Source: Archilochus colubris (Eukaryota; Chordata; Aves; Apodiformes; Trochilidae). Taken from it: DNA of 64,000 nt. This document shows, in pieces, positions 38,500 through 51,919 of the stretch. The notes beneath the pieces are model-generated. The model saw only the letters and a list, made by a program, of their open reading frames with translations, had not been told where the DNA came from and did not search any database. Numbering within the stretch: the stretch's first letter is position 1; every line of letters starts with the position of its first letter. The position numbers and the translations under genes were made by a program. The DNA is taken from assembly GCA_023079485.1 (NCBI GenBank), contig CM041092.1:5456627-5520626 (forward strand), in the 5' to 3' direction.

Positions 38500-41400
38500 T
38501 AAGCACTCACCCTGGTAAACTTGAATAAATCCTTTGACTTCCTTTTCCTTCCCAGTCACATCCATAGTTTTGCTCTGCAGTGGGGTAGGTGAGTGGGAAA
38601 AACACTTTACCCATAATAAAAACAGCACTGTTGTATTCCAGGACAGACATCAGAGGCCAGGATTCCTATGGACAGGGCATTATTCATACAGAAACAAGGT
38701 GTTTTCCAACTCTAAAGAGAGATACTTAGCAATCCACATGTCGCCACAAAATATTTTTGAAGTAATTCTATTGCTTTAAGAATGAGGTTTGGAACCTGAC
38801 TATTTCCACACGTAAATTATTGGGATTTAGGAATATATCCTCACAACGAAGAAAAAAAAAATAAGAAAAATTAATAAGAGAAGAGGTTCTTTGGTAAAAC
38901 AGAAAAAAAAGTTAAATGAGTCTCTTCCCACTATTACCATTTTTTGCATTATTTTCATACATATGCAAACTGTTTTTCTGGACAAAAAAGCTCCACTGAG
39001 ACTACTTCTAAAAAAAAGACAAAATAATGACTACCTTGTTTTGTGTATGTTTAATATGTATGACAACAGCTTTTAAATTGCAATCATTGCTGTAGGGGCA
39101 ACTCAAGACCCTAACTAAACTTGTTGCCATCTCAAAGAGCCCAGTTGCAGGAGGTTAGAATAATTTCAAGACACTGTTAAACAAAATTATTCAGAAAATA
39201 AGAAACTAATTGTTATAAATTATGTTAAAGGTGATCTATTTGATCTAGAGTACCAGGAAGTTTAATATTAGGTGATGCTACCCTAGCTTGAGAACCTTCT
39301 TGAAAGTATCAAACAGCATCTTATAGCCACTCAAAATGAGCCAGTGAACTTGTCACAATAGAAGTATATTTCAATAATCTAATGTCAAATGAAGTGTTAA
39401 GAGATAATTGTTACTTCTATGGGATTTCTATCTCTCTGCATAAACAAACCATAAATCTAATTAATGTGAACAAATTGGCATGATTAGCATTGAAATATAC
39501 ATTCCATGGCAGGTTAGCCTTGAATATCCCAACGCGTTAGAAATTTTATTTTCACAAGTTGATTTCTAAGTCTATATATTTTCTAAAATATTATTCTATT
39601 CGTCAGTGTATTTCAGCATTTTTGGAGTATGCAGTAATGCTCAACCACATGAGATTTCTTTCCCACAATATGTGCTTTGTGTCTTTTAATCTCTTTGGAT
39701 TTTTTCAGTCAGGCTTGTAGAGCTATACTCATTTTACTTTCTTATCTTGTAACATAATTTTTGCTGTTGGTTTCTTCATTATCCTCTGAATGACAGTAAA
39801 TCTCTGCCTCATCATGCTGATGAAGGATTACATCTGTTAGATGTCACAATCAGAAGAATCCTCTGCTGTTAGATCTTCACCTTCTAAATCTGCCTCTGCG
39901 TTCTAACTCTTCCACTTAATTAAATCATTGTTTAATTTGGTTTTCTATTTAATTTCAGCAAAACCTCTGGAACAAAATAATTTAAATTAATAACTGCACA
40001 GCTTCCACTTCTTAATAAGCAGTTATTATTGGACATTCCAGCTTGGCTGGAGTGATCTTACTTTAATTAAACAAGACAAAGACAAAATCCTGAACAGACA
40101 GAAAATAAAAGAGACCACATAAAGTCTGATAATACAGCTGGAGAGTTTAAAAGCATATTACTTCAGCCCCTTTTAAAATATATACCTGGTGTGATCCTGT
40201 TGATACAGGCCAGATGTAATTAGCTGCTTATCCATAGATAAGATTAACTTCTTAATTCAAAGTAATAGTAGGTAAGGATTCTTGTCACCCAACTGAGCTG
40301 AAAAGGAATTGAATCTACAATGGAGATTAAAGGTCCTGCCCAGTTCGAGAGAGAATTGGGGCAGGAGAAACAGCACAAACTGGGTGGGCAGGAGGGAGGC
40401 GAGTACCCAGGGCTGGCTGCACTGCCTGAACAGGGCAGACTCCTTCAGACACTCTCTCAAAACCTTTATTCTGAATCTTGACACAAAAAACCTCTCTGTA
40501 ATAACAATGTGGCCCTGTCTGAATATTGTGTTATAACCACAGAAAGTATTAAATTCAACAGGGATTAGAATCAAGTCACATAGAGAATTTTTGAGAGCCT
40601 TGGTCTACAACCATGTCAAAGATAAGAGGCACAGGAACTCTTGTAATGAAAAACAAATGATAACTCTTATGAACCTCTCATCCACCAATTTAAAACACAA
40701 TACAAAACAAAACCAAAAAAAAACCTCCACACCACCAAAACAAGTGAAAAGCCAAGGGAAAAAAGGCAGAACAAAAGCCCCAAAAAGCTTTTATGTCAAA
40801 AAATAGTGAAAATATGAACTGTATTCCTAAGTTTCTCCACTCCTTGAATCCAACTACTGTTCATAAACTTATTCCTCCAGTGGCAAAATACTTCTGATTG
40901 AAATAGCTTTCCAATTTAGTCATTGCCTGCTGAATATCTCTGGGGCATAATGAATGATCCCGACCTTCTTCCCCTTAATTCTTCCTCACCTATCCCAAAG
41001 GAAACCCAGCAATTATTGGGTTCTGGGCATGCACTCCAGGCCACAGTCACTTCACCATCCCACAGCAAATCCCAGCAGAAAAGCAACACAAATTTCCAAG
41101 TTTTATATCCCAAGATATTGAGGCGGCTGCCTACAGATCACAAACAAAAGTTTGTTCTTCAAGAAATGCCAAATTCACTGTGAAAGGCAAAAACACGAAA
41201 GGAAGAAAGCATAGGGAAGCTTTTCCTAAGATAAAGGCATTGTACTGAGCAAGAAACAATGTACAGACAAGGCCACATCTAGTAGTAAAATGACCTTCAG
41301 AGGAAGAAGAAAAGTGACATAAAAATTAAAGCTTGATAGAAAATGTATTAAAAGCACAGAGAAGCATTTAAGATTCAATACAGGAAAAACAACCACTGGT

Positions 41401-42240
41401 TAAAGAATAAGTATTAACTTTATTCTGGCTTCTGAATCATAATAATACGAGGTATATACACACATACCTCTGTGTATGTGTACATACGGCCAAGCCCCAG
41501 GAAAGGAATGAACACTACAAAGAAATGAGAGAGAACACAGCCTGCTAATGTTATTGAAGATGTGCTCTGCAGTCAGATAAAAGATCAATCTGTGGATTAC
41601 AGAGGGGCAGAGGACACTGCTGGTCATGCTGCAAACCCAAAGGCCATGCCATGCTAACAGCCAGCAGGAACCACAGCGCTGGCTCAGAGCTCATGGTGAA
41701 GCCAAAGATGTGGCTGGAAATGCACTTCTTCCCCTTGGTTACACAGGGGTGAAAAAGCACCAATCCTACCCTGCAACCTGAGGGAAAAGCAACAATTAAG
41801 AATTTGATTATGTGAACAGTGATTAGTTCTGAAGCCAGCACTTGTGATATGGAATGTATGGGTCAAACCCATTACTTCTCAAACCATTGCTGGTATTTTC
41901 AGCTCTTAGTAGTCAACTGCAAACCATAAGTTCAAAATAAAGGCATTAAAACCAGAATCACTCCTAGAATGACTGTCACTATCCAACATTTGTCCTCTGA
42001 AACAGAGGATTCAGGAGATTGGTTTCCTTGAGTAAGATTAACACAAAACTTACAGCACACCTGCTGCCAAGCTGACACAGGTCTCACTGATCTCCAGATC
42101 TCCTGAAATGTCAGAGCACCTCACCACACAGCAGCTCTCCCACAAGACAAATGTCCAAACAGGTTTATGGTTCAGCATTTATACATCTGACCTGGGCTGA
42201 CAGGCACGTGCCAGGTGTGTGCACAGATACACACAGACAC

Positions 42241-42358
42241 AGAGAATTATTAAGGTCAGAAAAGACCTCTAAGATCACCACAACCAAGCATCAACCCAAC
42301 ACCACCATGCCAATGAAACCACACCCTGAAGTGCCACATCCATGTTTTTTGAACACCT
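42241..42358 (-). repeat. VWDE: CR1 LINE 3' end fragment
   Basis: The run AGAATTATTAAGGTCAGAAA, AGACCTCTAAGATCACCAC, CAACCCAACACCACCATGCC, CCCTGAAGTGCCACATCCAT and TTTTTTGAACACCT is the antisense 3' end of a CR1 subfamily. The sequence stops at the point where CR1 would continue with CCAGGGATGG, so it is 5'-truncated. Confidence 0.85.
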
Positions 42359-44036
42359 AAATAAAAACATGCACAGCACCCTGTCCCACCAGCTCAAGTT
42401 CAACCTCTCAGAGCAGCCACTGCCTCCCTCAGGGTTTCCTCCCAGTTTTAGGGCAGCCGCTCACTTGGATTCACTTTATTTTCCTTTGGCATGCATGGCA
42501 GGAGCCTCCAAGTCACCTCCTGCACCACAGCAGAGTTCCACCCAGCCCAGGTGCTCATCCTTGCCAGAAGCTGAGTGTGGGTGTCCAGAGGGAAGGGAAG
42601 GAACAGGGCAAGAGTTTCAGCTTTGCATATTACCCACTCCTAGTTGGGTTCAGGGCATTCTGGATTCAGACGTGGGTTGTATGAGATTTTAAAGGGATTT
42701 CTCTGCCATCCAGTCACTGTACTTTTTTAGCTCCTAGAATCATGCAGCAAGCACTTCTGCAGGTGAGTTACAGATATGACACTCAGTGTCAGAACTACAC
42801 AGTAATAATTCCAGCCAGGGATAGTATATCAAGATTACTTCCCATATCCTTCTTCAGAAATTTCATTCTCTTAATGTGTAAAACCATCTCTAAATTTGTA
42901 TGTAAATGTAGCAAAAGCAGGACATGTTATGCTGGTAGGACTCTTGTTTCTTAACAGCTGTATTTTTATCAATATAAATTTACTTTTTATATATACTAGA
43001 CGCAGACATAGGCTTAGGTGCTATTCTTTGGTGTCTAAAACAGGGTCACGTTAAAGCATGTCAAATCTAACCTGCCTATGATGCCCAATATTGTAGATCC
43101 TGGAGAAGAAGATTTACTTTTTTCCACACTCAGTTTCATTTCCTCCTCTATTTAAACTGTTGTAGAACACTCTATACTTACAATCAAAATAAAATAGCTC
43201 AACTGCATCCTATTAATTTTTTTTCCCAATTTTTATTTTGCTCTGAATCCAATTCTACTTTGATTTGCAATTGTTTTATGAACTTAAAAGCAAGTGACAC
43301 TTCCAAGGTATTATTTCATGTTTTCATCTGTAAACCTCTTTCTCACATATATACTCATGAATACTCAAGATCATAATAGTAGGTATGAAGAGGTTTTGTT
43401 TTTCTTATTTGTTTCCCAGGCATACAAAAAGCTTTCTGTAGAAATTACAATTACAGCCTCTATTGTTCAGAAGCATATACTTAAAAGAAGCACAAGACAG
43501 GCACTGGTTTAATTGCTACTACAGATATTCCTGACATAAATGGATTTCTGTGGAGTTTGGCTTCAGACTGGCATAAAAAAAAATCTTATTTACTTTAACT
43601 TACTACAAAGAAATTAAAAAAAACTAAGACAAAGTAAAGTTTTGAGTAGATAACAGATGCAAAATCACAATGCATTAAGTGCCAACCAACAGTGTACCAA
43701 AAAGTCTTCCATCTCCATCCCACTAGAACAATGCATTTCTCACATATGGTGCTAGTTATTTTTAACAGCATAATTTCAGTGCAATACCCAAGTGACAAAA
43801 ACAATCAAGCTTGATTTCTTTGTGCAATTATAAAGAACCTCAGTGTTCAATCAATCAAACTAGTTGATTCTCCAAACCCCAACTAAGTGGAAGGAGACTT
43901 CATTGGATTAAAAAATAAAGATTTGTCCCATTATTTTGGCAAAGGGGGAACATTTCATTTTTTTTGATTTACATTTTCTGAATTACTTAACAATTAGCTG
44001 GTGCCTCATTATGAATCAAAAATACTTAATGAATGC

Positions 44037-44101
44037 TTACCTGCCACATAGAGGTGTTGCAAAGATTAATTAGGTATGGTTTATAAAATGCTTTGAAGAT
44101 T
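44037..44101 (+). repeat. VWDE: Ancient MIR/CORE-SINE-like relic
   Basis: TTACCTGCCACATAGAGGTG followed by TTGCAAAGATTAATTAGGTA and TAAAATGCTTTGAAGAT follows the 3' half of MIR-type elements (TACCTCATAGGGTTGTTGTG, AGGATTAAATGAGATAA, AAGCGCTT). It lies forward, is strongly diverged, and is identified by pattern only. Confidence 0.45.
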
Positions 44102-44248
44102 AAAAACACCACTTGATTATTATTGGATATAGCACGAAAGGACAGTGAGCACTAAAGAAGCCTAGCAACAGCCTAAAAACTCCTTTTCCTGTTAGATAAA
44201 TTCTTCTTTGTGCAAGCTGTGTCACTGAATACCTGATAAAGGTGCTAA

Positions 44249-44455
44249 AATCATAAAGCCATGGAGTGGCTTGGATTGGAAGACACCTTAAACATCATCA
44301 AATTCCAACCACTGTCATGGGCTGGGGCACCTCTCTCACCAGACCAGGTTTCTTCAATCCCCATCCAACCTGGCCTTGAACACTTCCAGGGTTGGGGCAG
44401 CCACAGCTTCTCTGGGCAACCTGTTCCAGTGTCTGAATGACCTAAATTTAGGGTG
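44249..44455 (-). repeat. VWDE: CR1 LINE 3' end fragment, diverged
   Basis: The landmarks are ATCATAAAGCCATGGAGTGG, TTGGATTGGAAGACACCTTA, CATCATCAAATTCCAACC, CCATCCAACCTGGCCTTGAA and TCTCTGGGCAACCTGTTCCA. It is a minus-oriented CR1 3' end with many substitutions and is truncated at the 5' side. Confidence 0.9.
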
Positions 44456-45972
44456 TACAACAATATAGTTTACTTCACTACCTTTTCTTTGCATTGGCCA
44501 GCTGCAAGTCCAAGCAAATCTGTCATCTGAAGGTACCAGATGCTTGTGATCTCTTCTATGGAGTGTCAATCAGATGTCCTCTGGAGCTCATCATCCAGGA
44601 CACTGCTTAAAATCATATAAGGGAGCCAGAACCTATAGGGAGAGAGACTACTCCTCATCAGTCCTACCAATATACTCATACATAAAGGACAGAACACAGA
44701 CACATGTGTTTTCCAGTGTTGTTACCATTTTAGCTTTTTTCCCCACTCTGTATCTTCCCTTTGGAGTGAGAAAGAGAGATGTTTTGCACCCCATAGCTCT
44801 GGTGTTGCCATGCAGTCCCCCTTAATGAGCTCATCTGGAGAACTCCAGCAAAACCAGGGTCTGATCCTCCCTGCTGGCTTCCCAGCAGATAAGCTCTTGC
44901 CTGCAAGAGACTTTGGGGGTTTGCTCTGCTGTGGTGGCAGCCATATGATTCCTTTTCCTTATTTTGGAGACGTTGCTGAATGATGGTGTGATATGCCACA
45001 AAGCAAGTTTATGCTTTTCTTAGAGCAGCAATGACAAGTTATTGCAGGTAAATGCTAGATCTTAAATGCCAATCATTTACTACCTTGGTTTTCAATTTTC
45101 TGATTAGTATCCCATATGACTGCTACAAAATTTAATGCTAATTATGACAGCTGGGACTTGAAAACTTTGGGTCTTTGAAGCTTCTTTTCCTAGACTTTTC
45201 CCTTTAAAAATTTTTTTCTTTGTTTTTTTTTTACCTCTTCTTACCCATACTGCTGGTTGAATGCTGGAATATACATTTACCCTTTCCTTCCCAGGTCTGT
45301 TTTCTAATGCACAGAGGCTTCAAACAGCACATCCTTTTGGCTAACATGGGGCACCTTGCCTGCCTCAGATGGACAGTGTGTAGCTCAGAACAGTAAATAA
45401 ATGCATGCATAAAGCTGCCAGGAAAAGAGAAATACTTGATTTATACCAAAATTAATCCTTGCCCAACCATTAACACTGTACCATAGTTTGTTCCAGTAAC
45501 TTGCTTTCTCACAAGCTGCCTTTCCCTGGGTGCCAAGTCAGTCAGAAGGCTTGACCATCACTTATGATTTGTGCACATTACACACTGAACAGCTTTGCTT
45601 CGGTGCCAGAAGAAATCTGGGGTGCTGCAGCTGACAGTGGTGGGGTTACCAGCCCTCCAGCACAGTGCTGGTGGCTGCCACCAGCAGGGCTCATCCCTGC
45701 TTGCTCCAGTGCTTGGCGTGGCTCACAGACTTGTGGTAAGGATAAATATTAAGAGGGGAAAAAGAACTGTCCTCTTATTTTACTGTTTTATTTCTCCCCT
45801 CCACGTGCTCACAGAGGATACAGACTCACTTTTACGTGCAAATTGTGTTTGGTCTTTTTTTCCCAGCCAGAATGTGCCTCCATCTGTCTGTTTATCTCCG
45901 TGGCCCACAGCACAGCAGATAGATGGGTGTCTCATTAATGAATTTATCTTTTCAGCACTGCTGCAAGGCAGG

Positions 45973-46110
45973 GAAGTGCTATTACCATCTCAGCCACCTC
46001 TGCCTCTGGTTTAGAGATAAGGAAGCAAAGCACATCCAGTGTAAGCGATTCACCCGAGGGCAGGCAGCAGCCAGGGAAACTGAGGAACTGTGCCTGGCCA
46101 GGCTCCCGAC
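45973..46110 (-). repeat. VWDE: Ancient MIR-like SINE relic
   Basis: In order, the plus strand carries GAAGTGCTATTACCATCTC, a possible small insertion, TTTAGAGATAAGGAAGCAAA, GTAAGCGATTCACCCGAGGG, CAGGCAGCAGCCAGG and GTGCCTGGCCAGGCTCCCGA. This is the landmark order of a reversed MIR core (TATTATCCCCATTTTACAGA, TAAGTGACTTGCCCAAGGTC, ACACAGCAAGT, CAGAGCCAGGA). The match is loose, so I call it MIR-like only. Confidence 0.5.
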
Positions 46111-46330
46111 ACAGCAGTGCTGACATGCTGGGGCCAGATACACTGATACTGGTAGAAGCAAATGGATATAAGGGCTCATTCTGAGCAGCAAAAGGCCTTC
46201 TACAGAAAACTGTTAAGAGTATTTTGTCAGTTTGTTCAGCTGTGAGTTCCAATTTTCCTTCAGACACTGGTGTATGAAAGAAATTGAGCAACTCAAAGCA
46301 AAGAAGGTGACTTTTCAGCAACCTAATGCA

Positions 46331-46540
46331 TAGAAATCATGGAATCACAGGATGATTTGGGCTGGAAGGGACCTTAAACATCATCTAGTTCTAAATCTCC
46401 CACCAGCCCAGGTTGCTCAAGGCCCCATCAAACCTGGCCTTCAACACTGCCAGGGATGGGGCAGCCACAATTTCCCTGGGCAACCTGTGCCAGGGTCTCA
46501 CCACCCTCACAGTGAAGAATTTCTTCCTAGTACCTAATGG
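46331..46540 (-). repeat. VWDE: CR1 LINE 3' end fragment
   Basis: It starts TAGAAATCATGGAATCACAG, then GGGCTGGAAGGGACCTTAAA, CATCATCTAGTTCTAAATC, CCCATCAAACCTGGCCTTCA, CAGGGATGGGGCAGCCACAA and AGTGAAGAATTTCTTCCTAG. It is a well-preserved minus-oriented CR1 3' end of about 210 bases. Two short open frames through it are artefacts of the repeat. Confidence 0.93.
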
Positions 46541-47366
46541 TGGCAAAATCTCTTTGCAGCAGAAATGCTTCCCAGAGCATAAGCACAGACTGCATCCCTC
46601 CTCATCCCTCCTTCTGGTGTTCAAAACCCCTGTGAGGTACACTCATGAGTATCTGCATTTTAATGTCATTTCAAAAATAACAAATTAAGTTCAGCAATCT
46701 TTACTCACACATGTGGAGGCACTTAAGCTGTTGTTACCTGGAGGAAGAGGATATTCAAAGTGCAAGTATCTTATCAAGAAGATAATGTGGGTATGAAACA
46801 GAGATTGCTGAGCTTCAGACACCATCCTCCCTCTGCATACAGCATACCTCCTTCTCTCCATCACTGCAGGATGATGTTTGCTTCACTCTTCAGTGCCATA
46901 AATGTGCTTTGCAAACCCATTACTTCACATCAGATCTTGCTCTGCAGGGCAGAAGTTCAACAGGATACAGCGAACTCCCAGCTATCTGCATTTTGGCCAG
47001 CAGAGAAAGCACTGGTGTTCCTTAAAGCTGTAAATAAATAAACAGAACAAATCCCTTAAAAAGCTGCACACAACGTGGCTTTTAAATAAAGGAAGGGATT
47101 CATCTAAAATTCCACATAAAAGCTTTTCCATGCTGACCTCCTCTCCTGAAGCACATTGCTGGCACTCTGTTTCTGCCCAGGACCTCCAGTGCCTTCTGCA
47201 GAGATGCAGGGGACACAGGCACACAGACAGAAGGGCAGGGTCAGCCCCTCTGCCACATTCCAGGGGGAAAAACAGACTTTTGACAATTTTAATAAAGAAT
47301 TCTTGCTTTCAGAAGCCTGGCAATAACTATAATCGTAGAATAGTAATCCATATAATAAAATATAAT

Positions 47367-47491
47367 AATCTATAGAGTCTTTCAGGTTGGAAAAGACCCT
47401 TGGGATCATCAAGTCCAACCATCATCCCTACTCTACAAAGTTCTCCCCTAAACCATATCCCCCAACACCACCTCTAAATGACCCTTAAACT
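47367..47491 (-). repeat. VWDE: CR1 LINE 3' end fragment
   Basis: TCTTTCAGGTTGGAAAAGAC, CCTTGGGATCATCAAGTCCA, ACCATCATCCCTACTCTACA and CCCCTAAACCATATCCCCCA form the antisense 3' end of another CR1 subfamily. An AT-rich stretch just before it (47331-47366) may be a decayed octamer tail. Confidence 0.88.
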
Positions 47492-48865
47492 AGCTCCAAA
47501 TCAGACTGTGTCATGCCACATATATTTGCTTCAAATCCTTCTTTTTTTCTATTGGGTGAGCAGTTCCTTTTCCCCCACCACTGCTTTCTACCTTGTCCAG
47601 GTAAAATCCAAACTACAGGAGGGCACTGGCACGTGACTTAATAAATTTATCCTTTGACCTTCATGCCTCATCCTGTTGTCACAACTTTTGGCCCTAAAAA
47701 AGTGAAGCAATGAACCCAAGCCAAGGGAAAAAAATGGTGGGGTGGGATTTTTCTCAACATCCAATGTTCACACTGGGAAGAAGTGCATTCCCTGAGTCAC
47801 ACTGCTGGAGATAGTTCCTTGCTGCTGGCTGAGGAAATGCAAGGCAACAGCAGAAGTCATGCTCTGCAGAATAAGACTGTTATCTGAGAGTCAATTATTG
47901 TCAGTATTTGGTACTAATTTTCAAACCTTAGCTCTAATACCTGTAGGCTTTGCATACTGGCAAATGATAAGCAGCAGTGCAGAACAATAAGTTACCATCC
48001 TAATTGGCAGTGTGGGGTTTTTTTTCATTATTAGGTTCAGATTATGCTTAATCTCATCACCGAGGTGCTTGAATTAAAGACAGCTTTGTATAATCATGTC
48101 CCTTTAGTCAGTGGAAAAAGAGTCTGGCAGGTACAGAGGGCAGTTCAGATCTGAGGTGCCTGAACATCAATCTGTAAGTTGGGAAAGATAAACCTGGGGC
48201 AGCTTCTCCCAGCCCTGACTCAAAATGTTGTAGTTTAAATCATTTAGGACCAACTCCTTCTGCTCTTGGATTTCCTGTGTTTTGGGGACTCGGGGATTTA
48301 ATGGAATCTACTAGGAGATAAAAACCTGAAGGCTGAAAACCCCAGAGAATATGATTAAATCAAGTATATCCAGCATATATATGTCCCATCAAAAATAAGG
48401 AAGAGGCTCAGGCCCCAAAGATGCATCTGGTAAATGCTAGAGGTGTAGGGCAGGAGGTGTAAGGACAATGGCAGCAGAAGCTGTAGATGTTTTGGAGAAA
48501 GGTGCTGGTATGTGATGCCCTTAGCACAGCAGTGCCCTGCTTGAGCCTGGTGCTAATGTCATCTTGCCCCTTGTGCTCTGTGTAGTCTCTGCTTTCCTCT
48601 GCCACTGGTGAAATGTGGATGGGAGTGGCCAGCTGCTGGGGCACAAATTGTGCTTCCAGACAAGGGCTCTAGCCTATTCCTATGCTCTCATCTTTTCCAT
48701 ACAAAAAATAGAGGAAAACACTTGGAATCTAGTTATTGTGCTCTTTGAGAATTTTATCTGTATATGGTCTCCTCTCTAAACTCAGAAAAACATTTTCCTC
48801 CCCACCTACACAGCTTTTTCACTGACTTCACACTCAAAGTCTTGGGTTTTAGTGATTCTCTGTAG

Positions 48866-51680
<2,815 letters not shown>

Positions 51681-51913
51681 ACAAACTCCCAAGCCTGGCA
51701 TTGCAACCCCTTATAACCCCCGAGCTTGTGAAAGGTCGTGTCCACCTCAAGTGCTCCTACAGTCTCCCCTTGTCAAAACCAGAGCTGCAGTACAGTGTGG
51801 TGTGGTCACGTCTGTCCAGCCCTGGCCAGAGAGAGGAGATTCAGAGGGACATCACCCTGAAGGCATTTTCCTACGTTGAGCTGAATGGTGTGAATCTCAG
51901 ACTGGGAGACACG
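51681..51913 (+). CDS. VWDE: VWDE, third visible coding exon (Ig-like segment, part 1)
   Basis: Two bases complete a codon with the previous exon (giving Asp). The frame then reads KLPSLALQPLITPELVKG, HLKCSYSLPLSKPELQYSV, VWSRLSSPGQREE and FSYVELNGVNLRLGDT. The pattern of a lone Cys in HLKCSY, a Trp in VVWSRLS, and a second Cys just after LGDT in the next exon (VFC) looks like the Cys-Trp-Cys core of an Ig-like fold; this is my inference from spacing. The SxLELDGxNLRLGD-type stretch is typical of VWDE N-terminal regions. The exon is 233 bases and ends in phase 0 at ACG|gttggt. That donor is weak and overlaps a second GT four bases on. The frame stays open 66 codons beyond the donor, so the true end is set by continuity with the next exon (LGDT-VFC). 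Confidence 0.92.
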
Positions 51914-51919
51914 GTTGGT
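51914..51919 (+). other. VWDE: GTNNGT tandem splice donor
   Basis: The exon-intron border reads ACG-gttg-gtaatg, so two GT donors lie four bases apart. The upstream one keeps VWDE in frame with exon 59734. The downstream one would add four bases and bring a TGA 14 codons into the next exon. Neither is close to consensus. Such GYNNGY tandem donors are a known class of alternative splice site. Confidence 0.6.

Noticed and set aside
46413..46688. Open frames on both strands near 46391-46688
   Set aside because: They run through a CR1 3' end, which explains their length.
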